Shown here: piece by piece, positions 1-9,235 of the stretch | How the letters are laid out: every line of letters starts with the position of its first letter | Numbering within the stretch: the first letter of the stretch is position 1 | NCBI GenBank assembly: GCA_002081555.1 | Contig: MZNV01000929.1 | Span: forward strand, 1 to 21,165 | Direction of reading: 5' to 3' | Length of the DNA: 21,165 bases | Source: Protostelium mycophagum | Lineage: Eukaryota > Evosea > Variosea > Protosteliida > Protosteliaceae | The notes under the pieces: model-generated | What the model was told of the DNA's origin: nothing | The model's input: the letters and a program-made list of their open reading frames with translations, nothing else | The model's database searches: none | Made by a program: the position numbers and the translations under genes

Positions 1-114
1 TAAATCTGCACTTAAAGCGGCTTTAAACCCCAACAGCTGTCTTTGAGTTTCTTCTTCTTTTATTGGTTTCTTTTCTGTCTTTGGATTTTCCCTAGAACCT
101 TGCATCTCCAGTAG

Positions 115-1093
115 TGTGAGTCATTTCTAACAGCCTCTTCTATTTGTATCAAGCGTCCAGATGGTGTTGCAGCAGTTATTGAGAATGCACAAGATGATAT
201 CATCTACACCGTTCATAGAAGCCCCGTTGGGCAAGAAGGTGCCCCAGCCGGTGAGTCTCAACCCTTCTTTATTCTCTTTCTATTCTCTACATTCTTGTCG
301 TGGTGTCTCCAGGGCCTCTATGGGGCTCTACAGGCCTCTCAGGATCTAGCTCATATTGCGGCAGCTAAGAGGGATTGTTTTGGCTGTGTTATAGAACTTA
401 GAAAATTTATGAAAATTTGCTCTGGTCTCTGAATCATTTTCAGGGTTATCAATATCTTCACAAGCTCGAACTGATCTAGAAATCAAAAAGAACAGAACAA
501 TAAAAATAATAGGAGGTGAGTATTAGGTATGAAGGATATTGATCTCCCTGACACTTAGAAAATTGCGGAATCAAGGACCAAGTTAGGCTCAAGAATGTCG
601 TGAATAATCTGTCACTAGATGACATTGACTGGATGCCATATCCTTGCCACACTGATACAACCTCTCTTCTTGAGTTCCTTGATAAATTTTGGGATAATGG
701 GAAGCAAAAGGCTGCGGAATTTAGCACTCAATATGTATGTATATTTATATTCTCTCTAAACTGACCTGTGATTAAATCAACAATTGATTCTCATGGTTGA
801 CTCATTAGAGGAACAGATTGTGGACAGCACATGGGAATTGGCTGTACTGGGTGATTGTGATTATGTCACTTCTTGTGATGGTCTACAACATTGCCACATT
901 TGTATTCAAGCAGACAGCTTTAGGAGAATGGACTAATACATGGGCGGCTAGATTGACCCAGGCAATCTCCACAGCAGTTGCTATTTGGCTCCTCAATAAA
1001 GCAGAGAATGCTGAGCTCTCCACCGTACAGCTTATGCTCACCAAACTCTCAAATGGATATCAGGCGCCATCTCATTTGGAACATTTCTCTTGA
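115..1093 (+). CDS. 3' end of an unrecognised membrane protein gene
   Basis: Four exons join in phase: 115-250, 444-515, 559-734 and 809-1093, ending in TGA. The upstream part lies outside the window; 1-114 looks like pyrimidine-rich intron ending in TAG. About 222 residues are visible. The first exons are soluble and charged (for example KRPDGVAAVIENAQDD, then LSLDDIDWMPYPCHTD and LLEFLDKFWDNGKQKAAEF). The last exon opens with one strong hydrophobic segment (WLYWVIVIMSLLVMVYNIATF), followed by a weaker one (LTQAISTAVAIWLL). I therefore infer a membrane protein with a short C-terminal part after the membrane. I do not recognise the family. The gene model rests on continuous phase across three introns (193, 43 and 74 nt) and protein-like composition. 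The 193-nt intron could hide a small cassette exon near 355-381. Confidence 0.5.
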
Positions 1094-2437
1094 GTTTATA
1101 AAGTATCAGTGTATTATAATTTTACATCCTGTATTTATCTATCCACATACAGGAGCATTCTTAAGTTTTTTAATCCGTGGTGTTTACGTATCTGGTAAAA
1201 AAATGACTGTAATTTACCCGCACAAGTTCAGAGGGGCACAGGTTCAAGTCTCAACAATGTTTTTTTCAGATTCAAAATATTGTCTGTTCACATTCCCTTG
1301 AGAAGTCCAAGATCTGCACATTTGCTGCTGTTCTCTGTGATCAACATAGGTTGAATATTAGAGTGATAGTGGCCAAACAACCCAGTCTGCCTCCTTCTTG
1401 AGTTTGCCTGACAAAGAGATTTTACCTCTTAGATGTTCAGCTTGCCTGCCTAAATTGACATCTACAGCTGTTCATAAAGCTTGTCCAGATTCATTATATT
1501 GTATGTTATATATATCAACTGGGACATTGAGCTAGAAGGTGTCCTCATTGGTGGACTCCTTGGTGTTATTGGCATTACTCCCAATGGGGTTGCAGTGGAT
1601 TTAGCTTTTTCCTTCTTGTTTTTCTCCTCTGATGATCTCTTGTCTACTAAGCACATTACACCAGAATCTACCAACAAATCACTACCCCCTGTTACGATAA
1701 AATGCTCTCTCTTGGCACCCAATATTAAACCTTTGTCAATTACACCTACTCTAACCAGAGGGTTCAAAACGTTGATGTTTGGAAATAGCAGTTAAAGCAA
1801 AAAGTTGCACTTCTTAGATCATATCAGAGATCTATGTTAACCGCTATTTCCACTGTTGACAACGCAACAGTTGTCAGCTGCAGGGCTGGTGAAGACAAAA
1901 GATTATCCAAGGACTAGATAATAGTTTTGTGAGGATGACAAGGGCATACAATTCTCCTCATAAACTCAAAGACAATCCTTTTTGCAGATCACTTCAAGTG
2001 TTTTATTACTTGGCTATAATAGCTGTTCTATAAACATGTGGATCTTTCTAATTTCTACTGCAATGTGTGTTGTAAACACACACAAGTAACTTTTAATAAA
2101 TAAACAACAACATTAATTAATAACTTTTTTGCAAGTAAATTATATTAATTCATTTGTATTTAATGCCATTGATGCCTGACAATGCCTTCATCAATTAATT
2201 AAACCATAGAATGCTTTGAGGATTCAAAGAGCCAGCTTTTCATCCTGCACAGACAGAGGAAAAATCAAAGTTAGTGACTTTTTTCTTGATTTTTCTCTAT
2301 TCCCTCAAATCTATTTTTTGCTGGAGTCGAGTTTTTTCAACTTTTTAAATACAAATTTTCCCGATTCAAACAGACTTGGTGGACGCCTTGAGATGTTGCA
2401 CCAAAATAATATTTTAACCCTTGATTGTAATTTATTC
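1094..2437. other. Non-coding spacer; two overlapping doubtful ORFs
   Basis: No recognisable gene. Overlapping open frames exist on both strands between 1462 and 1795. The minus frame is basic and Ser/Pro-rich near its end (MPITPRSPPMRTPSSS); the plus frame is hydrophobic and Gly-rich. At most one can be coding and neither resembles a family I know. From about 2030 to 2210 the sequence is very AT-rich, with TTAATTAAT-type runs. A set of palindromes is annotated separately at 1781-1876. Confidence 0.5.
1781..1876. repeat. Nested and adjacent inverted repeats
   Basis: The arms 1781-1795 (GGAAATAGCAGTTAA) and 1837-1851 (TTAACCGCTATTTCC) pair with one mismatch in 15. Inside the loop lies a second perfect inverted repeat, TAGATC-8 nt-GATCTA. 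Directly downstream comes TGACAAC-6 nt-GTTGTCA. Three palindromes within 100 bp could be the remnant of a small inverted-repeat mobile element. No target duplication or terminal sequence was identified. Confidence 0.5.
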
Positions 2438-3761
2438 TTAGAACGAGATATTTCCCTGAATGATCCTCCTCTCTCTCGCCTTCTCGAGTGCAGTGATGTA
2501 ACTTCTCATCTCCACAATGGCATTGTCACTCAGCTTATCGACGTCCTCTTTCTCGAGCTTTGAGAGGTCGGTGTTTAGGTACATGCTGTTGTAGCTGCAT
2601 CATGGTCATCAAGATGTGATTGGACATTTTTGCTGTGCGACAGGGGTTGTACTGCAAGTCATACTAAAAGACTAAAGTATCTGAGTCTGCAGCAAAGTGC
2701 AACGATATGAATGACATATGCGCACAACCCAGAGACCATAAAGACATCAAATAAAATGTGATGACGACTCACTTTCTGAATGTGCCGAATGATTGCACGA
2801 TGCCATCCAATCTCTTGTATTTTTTATGTGTATCTACAATGAGTCTATTTAAATCATCATTTTTCTCTCTCGATTTGTGGGAAGTCCAAGGCTCGATATC
2901 GGCCCGAAAAGTCTGGGAAAATTGCTGTAAAAGTTCGTGGAAAATATCAAGAACTTGTTGTAATGTTGCAGCGGTGGTCTCAAAGTCTGGAGAGGGGTAA
3001 TTTGACATCTACAACGAGTCAGAAATTTTGGCGGGAAAATGAGAGCTCACGTCGACGGAGGACAGGGCCTCGGCTTCTGTGTTTAGTGTTGACAATTGTT
3101 GGTTGAGGCTGTTCAGTAATTTCTCAAGTGCTGCAACATTAACGTTCTGGCTGCTGATGTGTTAAAGACAAAACAAATAAGCGTATATTGTCAACCTGGT
3201 GCGCCGTGTTTCTGGCAGAAAGTCCAACTTGGAGGAAAAAACATTGTTTCGATTCGTCAAAATGGCGTCCATCAATGCAGCTTCATCTGGCCTGATGTAC
3301 ATCATCAGACATTCGTTATGGACAAAACCCTTACAACTCAGAAGACGGAGGTAGAGCGGCCATGTTTGTGATGTGCTCATAGAACCTGATGATGTTTGCC
3401 TCTGTCTCTTGGGGTAGTTTCTGATCATTCTCAGTATTGATTTCACACAACCACATCACCTCTATAAATTTTACGTCATTGGAAGGACAAGCACCCATTA
3501 TATCACATGCGACAGAAAGCTCTGGTTTCATTAATTTGAATGTATTCAACTCTACCCACTTGTTTGTGTTGTTTGTCCCTCTCGTAAAGAAGGCAACAAT
3601 TCTTTGTTGTATTTATTCACAATCCACGTGATCAGTTGAACTCTTGAGTCTTCAATTTCGTTTACACGAAATAATTCTGTCTTGAAATCCAATTGATCTG
3701 CCTCATGATCGAGCAATGGACAACCTAACTTCCCCAGGTTCCTCCTGATGTGGTGTGTCAT
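2438..3761 (-). CDS. HAUS7/AUG7-like augmin complex subunit
   Basis: Augmin binds spindle microtubules and recruits gamma-tubulin for branched nucleation; HAUS7 (plant AUG7) is a core subunit. On the minus strand the exons are 3761-3621, 3558-3460, 3420-3335, 3291-3196, 3153-3051, 3008-2773 and 2594-2438. They join in phase to about 305 residues; the family is about 330-370. Family-like signals are an N-terminal LGCPLLD, the RVQLITWI segment, EAALMDAILTNRNNVFSSKLDF matching the AUG7 DAI...IFSE..KLFP region, and near the C-terminus FSQTFRADIEPWT matching AUG7 ...IYTKEIRPWT. The middle is predicted coiled coil (ALEKLLNSLNQQLSTLNTEAEAL). The first intron (3559-3620) was chosen because otherwise a 1-nt frameshift is needed. 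The last junction is uncertain: without it translation stops at 2769-2771. Identification is by remembered family pattern, not a search. Confidence 0.65.
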
Positions 3762-3833
3762 CCTGCTGTTGTAAAAATGATTTCAAAATGATTTTGGCGC
3801 GTAAATCGACATACATCGAGAATTGACCTCAAT
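3762..3833. promoter_or_regulatory. 72-bp divergent promoter with E2F-like site
   Basis: Only 72 bp separate the start codons of the minus-strand augmin-like gene and the plus-strand methyltransferase gene, so both must be transcribed from this interval or from inside the neighbouring gene. It contains TTTGGCGC at 3793-3800, matching the E2F/DP consensus TTTSSCGC. E2F control would suit a mitotic spindle gene and a replication-linked DNA methyltransferase. No TATA box is evident. The role is inferred from position and motif only. Confidence 0.5.
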
Positions 3834-6800
3834 ATGAGCGAGGAGGAGGAGGAATGGGAATCGGACAGTAATAATAATGAACACTGCAGTGATGCGGATA
3901 GTAGTTGCGAAGAGATCCAGATCATAACTAATAAGGACCTCCGTGATCTGATCGAGAGCAACTACAGCCAGGAGCGCATATTTGACATCAAAAGAGATGT
4001 TTGGAATTGTGAAAGTGAAGATGACAAGAGAAGTAAACAGAAAGAGAGCTCGTCTGAGGAAAGAATGGAAGAATTCGAATGGAAGGGAGATACATTCAAG
4101 TTAGGAGAGCACGTGTTCATCAGACCACACCCAAATTACGAGAACAAACTTAGGAGGGTCAATAAGAGGACTGTTGATAAGGAATTTTACAAAACAAAGA
4201 ACTGCATGTTTTGGATTCTCCGCATTGACCAAATCAGAAAGGTATCTTGCATTCGAATCTGGATCTTGTCGAGAAATATGGAGGACGAGGCTCAAATTCC
4301 AAAAAGAACTAATGATCATCTGCATTTCTGAGATCTTCAGTCTCGAGCATGTGTTGAATTCCGCGGTACTTGGTATTGGCAACCTCATGACACAATCTGC
4401 GATTATGCGAATGGACTCCACAAGCGGGAGATCTTTCTGGGATATTTTGATGTGCTGTGGCACGACCGCCATGTTTTGGAGGGAAAATGTACAGTGACGT
4501 ATTTACACGTGGGACAGCAGGTATGACGTCATATCTCGACCCCCAAGTCTCAAAGTCTCGTGGTCTCAAACCTGTGATGTTGATGAGTTTGTTGTATTTT
4601 GTTTGCAACTTGGTTGTCAATCAAACATAATCCGTTGCAATCTCATTCCAAACCGTAAAAATCGGCTCGGTAACTACCGTGTCCTTACCGCAAAAGCACG
4701 AATTGACTTGAAAAGCTTCCCGATGCGAAAGACATGCCAAGAGACAGCTATTTCTATAGGTACGAATATGCCGCCGGACAAGTGTTTGTGGACCCACATG
4801 ACCTCCAATCTATTGCTCACAGCAAAGTGAAGACAGGATATAGGGTAGGTTTTTCGTGATGAGATTGTGTGATTCTTTTGGCGATCGATTTATATTTTGG
4901 TTGTGACTGGGACAACGAGGTTGAAACAAAGTCTAAACAGTTTGAGAATGCACAAAAGTAATACAACATTTTTTTCGGTTTGTTATTCTAAAATATTGTG
5001 TGCGGCAGAGCCACAAATCACAGAATAGAATGTGTTTTTGTGACAAGCCAAAACAAGTATAGAATACGCATTGAAAAGGTATAGTGTCTCGATTTGTGCT
5101 CCGGTGCTGGTGGAATCTCTTCAGGGTTCAGAGCTGCAGGATTTCAGTGTGCTTACGCAATAGATCATGACAGAGTAACATCTCATCTCATCGCATGTCG
5201 TCTTGACACATGACAGATTGCTTGTGACACTTACAAGAAGAATTTTCCGGAGGCACATGTCAAAGTCAACGATTTCGAGATGGAGATGAGACACACCCAG
5301 ATCATGATCGGACAATGTTACGGCCCACAGGCAAGACAGGTAACAAATCCATCACCCGATCTTCACCCATTTGTGCTGTGATCAAGCAGAAACTTTTGTT
5401 AATGAGATGAAGGAACTTGCAGACAGGCTCAGTTCAAATAAAGACACGTTTCGTGCAGGCGAGTAAGATCTATTGGTGAATTGACGCACGAAAATAAATC
5501 AATAATTTCGCAGCTTTAAAATTGACGCGTTGTAGTGGATGACCACAAGACATATCCTGAGGGTGAGTTTGAGGCTGAGGAGGTCATCTCTTTTTCAAAG
5601 GTACATCATTTAAGAGTTGATTTGATCCTTCAGCTTGCCACATCCCATCTTGTGATTTTATTCCATTGTCGAGACGTAAATTCAAATAGTATAGAGTTGA
5701 TTTTATTTTTATCTTGCATTATATTTTTTGATGTGATTGGAGGGTGGCTGCAATTGCTCTGCAATTGTATTCGCTTTGCACTCGACTTCTCGGACACCTC
5801 AGCCAAGCCCAAGCGCGTCTCATTCAAATTTCTCTTCCATTCAAACGTATTTTCCCGCGCAATCTCCATTTTGAATTTCAAAAAGGAGGACGGGTATGAA
5901 GTCACGTGGGTCGGGTACTCCTTTTCACAACGTACTTATGAAGAAGCTGCCACCTTCAGAAGGAGATGCCCGAAGCTTGTCCAAGAGTTTTGGAACAGAA
6001 GGCGCGAGAAAACGAAACCGTCTGGTGGGTCCAATTATTTGTGCCTGTCACGTCACCTGTCACATTGACAAGTCTTTGTATTCGATGTTTTGTGTGATTT
6101 TTGAATTTTATTTTTCGCGCCTTTTCGCATATTGACTCGTTGTAGAACTCAAAAGAGATTTCCGTGAACATTCTGACCAAGGGCTATACGAAGTGTCTTT
6201 CATCCTTGAACATGATGAAGACGCGAAAAACTACAAAGTGAGGTGGAAGGAGTACGGTCCCGAAGACGATTCGTGGATCTCTTCTGAACACGCGGAACAG
6301 CACTTGACCAAGATATATCACCATCTAAAAGGTGAATCTTTGAGTAATGATCTTGGTATATTATAATATACACCCGCGTCTGCGGCTTCGCTGCAAATCA
6401 ACAACAAAAACGATGCGGCAAATTCAAACAAGGATGTAAGTGGAACATCTTCAACGCACAAAACCCGAGGAGATGCGGCAGACAAAATATTAAACACCAA
6501 AACATAGTTAGATGCCATCATTCATTTGATTCAGATGGATGTGAAGTCACCAGGATCAACAACATAAAATTCTACAACCTGAAAGAGGGTAGCACACTGT
6601 ACAGAGTGAGGTTATTTGCATCACAGATGTAGTTCTATTTTCCATCACGCCGTCTTTATGACAACGCAACTGTATTTTGCAGGCAAAAATAACAAGTAAT
6701 ATACTGATGCATATGCAGATATTGTATTCCGATGAATTCGCCGCCAAGGTGAAGATTCTTCATATCTTTTAATTCCAAACACAAACACGCTGATAACGAC

Positions 6801-9005
6801 GCCAACACCTGACCTCTATAGAGGACAAAAGAAGAGCACTCCTTCAAAGTCGATGTGAAATGGGTCACCTCTGGTGGCAGAACCTTCTCCACGGTGGAAC
6901 ACTGGGCCGATCTCTTGAACCAACATATCGCCATACAAAAGGAAGCCAAGTTGAGGGATCTCTTATTACAGCAAGTAAGACGGCAACACATCTTGATGCC
7001 TGGTGACGTGGACGTGGTCGTGGCGGGGCCTCCATGCCAAGGTTTTAGCAGCGCAAACCCAAACTCAAAACTGTGAGTGACAGATGATCATGTGTCACTT
7101 TTGACACGTGTCAGTTACGAAAAGGACCCACTGTCACATGAGCAGAATCGGTACATCAAAGTGGTCGCGGATTACAACATCACTCTACAACCAGCCATGG
7201 TGCTCATGGAGACCGTCGACAATATCACACAAATAGACGACGGAAGCGTTCTTCGGGGATTGATGAGATACTACCTGTCAGATGATTACCAAGTATGCCA
7301 TGACATCACATCTTCTATTCGACATGAGACATCATGTGACATATGCCAGGTGTCTGTAAAGTGTCTGTGTGCGAGTCAGTATGGTGTTCCGCAGAACAGA
7401 CTTCGAATATTCCTTGTGGCTGCGAAGCGTGGAATTATAACACCCTCATGGCCGGCACCAACACACAATGTAGATGTCGACCGAATATTCAAGTCAGTAT
7501 ATCTTTGTATCAAAGCACCGATAGGTGCGAGAGGTGTTGTGAAATCTCGAATTGGTCGACATAAACTGTGCTTTGTAGTGCGGCAAGAAAAAAATACAGT
7601 TTGACAACATTACTTTCTTTCTTTGCAACCTGACAGGTTGACAAAAAATAAATTTTCTTTACGACCCAACGGGCTGACAAAAAATAACTTTTCTTTGCAA
7701 CCCGACAGGTCATTGGATACAAGTTGTTTTTATTGATCACATAGACCTGATATTATACAGCAAAGTGAAGAAAGAATGGTTTGTATTTGGAAGCAAACCA
7801 TTGTACAAGCTCAAGCCGCCTTTACACTTGGCACACGCCATATCGGACCTCCCAACACCAGGTGACATTCTGACACATAAAATGAGTGACATGTGTCAAA
7901 TATGACATATGACGTGTCTGATGATGTCAGCAGGAGGGGGGTACACCAAAGATCCGCGAAATGAATACCAAGAGATGATGAGGCAAAATAACACCAGCAA
8001 CATCATCACCAATCACAACTTTAGATCTGCAAACAGAAGTAAGATCTTGTCGATTTGTGTCGCCGATCGTGACTTTATATGCTGCATGACAAGATCTTTT
8101 CAGTGATGATTGATGATTGCCGCAGATGATCTTGCTGAGTGTGGTCCGGGAATACCACTGGGCCCTCCTTCCGAAATCAACGAAATGATCAAAAAACGAC
8201 CAAGAGAAATGTATGACTTGTATTTTATTGCGAAAGAACGTCGTCAATGAACGAAACGATCTCATTAAATACTGTTGAGCCGACAAAGAATGCACAAAGA
8301 ACTTGATTTTGTTTGCCCAATCATCAAATGGATGATAGAAGAGCCAAAAATCTTGTGGCGGATTGACTTGCCATAAAAATATATTTTTGTAAACGTATTT
8401 GTCACAAATCACCAAATCACAAATGGAGACAACCTTTTGTAACCGATTTTGGTAACAGATACAGAAACGATCCCTCTAATAAACGTGCCAAGTGGCACAT
8501 GGCAGCGAGGACCATCAGGGCGAGTATGTCCAATAGAAGCACCGTCATACATCCATCAGAAGACCGGATCTTTTCCGTTCGAGAGGCTGCCAGAATACAG
8601 AGTTTCCCTGATGACCATCTCTTTTTAGGCAGTATAGAAAGACAACAGATGCAGGTATGGAATGCAAGTGTTGGAGTTGCAAGATGTGGCGCTTCTGTGG
8701 TACTTTATGTTTTATACTGCCACCAAAATGTATTTTCATTGTCTTCAGCGTTTGCAAAGACCTCTAAAAAGTGACAGCACCAAAAATGTGTGGATCTACA
8801 ATTTATTTTTGTTGACCCGTTGCAGGTTGGAAATGCTGTTCCGCCACTATTGGCAAAAGCCCTCGCGATGACGTTTAAGAAGGCAATGGACGACACAGAC
8901 ACGGTCAGAAGGGTTCAGGCCGAACAGAAGATCAGAAGACAACAAGACGATGGAATGTGTCAGAGTTTTCATGTACAGATGGAGAACTTCTCGACGGATG
9001 ACTGA
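3834..9005 (+). CDS. Chromomethylase-like DNA (cytosine-5) methyltransferase, BAH plus tandem chromodomains
   Basis: Predicted to methylate cytosine in DNA, guided by methylated histones. Exons: 3834-4241, 4341-4520, 4716-4844, 5085-5174, 5217-5339, 5407-5458, 5536-5600, 5886-6024, 6146-6331, 6535-6605, 6683-6748, 6822-7072, 7115-7292, 7350-7492, 7761-7861, 7931-8038, 8126-8210, 8465-8654, 8826-9005; about 914 aa, in phase throughout. Domains: acidic N-terminus; BAH about 82-235 (LGEHVFIRPHP, YWQPHDT, KREIFLGYFD); motif I LDLCSGAGGISSGF at about 241; chromodomain 1 (about 338-395) and 2 (about 408-455, KVRWKEYGPEDDSW); degenerate chromodomain 3 ending KVDVKW; motif IV GPPCQGFS with catalytic Cys about 574; motif VI as METV; motif VIII QYGVPQNRLRIF; motif IX REAARIQSFPD; motif X VGNAVPP. 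BAH, then motif I, chromodomain and motif IV is the plant CMT order. The 5390-5535 and 4845-5084 junctions are least certain. Confidence 0.9.
7617..7712. repeat. 36-bp tandem repeat, about 2.7 copies, in methyltransferase intron
   Basis: Three diverged copies start their TTCTTT-GCAACC core at 36-bp spacing (cores at 7625, 7661 and 7697). The unit contains TTTCTTT, a GAC-centred palindrome (CAACCT-GAC-AGGTTG in copy 1) and a GACAAAAAATAA tail. The repeat accounts for part of the 268-nt intron 7493-7760, one of the longest in the gene. The palindrome is perfect only in copy 1 and decays in the others. Confidence 0.8.
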
Positions 9006-9235
9006 TGATGGGCTGTATAAATTGTAATTTATTAAATCTCCATTTTGTGTGATTTGTTTCCCTCCTTCCGAAACACCAGCACTGAAGTCATCTCGCCTCA
9101 TTGATCGTTTTTGTGCCGGTCATCTCATGTTGTAAATGCTTCTGTTGGCTGCATTGCCAATGGCTTCGGGTTCAAGATATCTTAGCGCAATGTCACGAAA
9201 ATTGTGCTGACGTCCGAAAAATAAAACGTGACAGT

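Noticed and set aside
1215-1265. tRNA-like stretch with GGTTCAAGTCTC resembling a T-loop
   Set aside because: The flanking bases do not form a T-stem and no acceptor or anticodon arm can be drawn.
1462-1795. Overlapping open frames on both strands
   Set aside because: Neither shows a family motif, splice context or start context; kept only as part of the spacer description.
3549-3620. One-base frameshift in the augmin-like gene
   Set aside because: A 62-nt GT-AG intron (3559-3620) of normal size restores the frame in phase.
5535-6068. 177-codon open frame on the plus strand
   Set aside because: It is two methyltransferase exons read through the 285-nt intron 5601-5885; the middle is hydrophobic, low-complexity intron sequence.
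6378-6443. Exon-like stretch (ASLQINNKNDAANSNKD) ending in a don-like GTAAGT
   Set aside because: No acceptor AG precedes it within the intron, and skipping it keeps the methyltransferase frame between chromodomains 2 and 3.
3834-9005. Methyltransferase as cargo of a retrotransposon
   Set aside because: It has about 18 host-style introns, no reverse transcriptase or integrase sequence, and ordinary neighbours.
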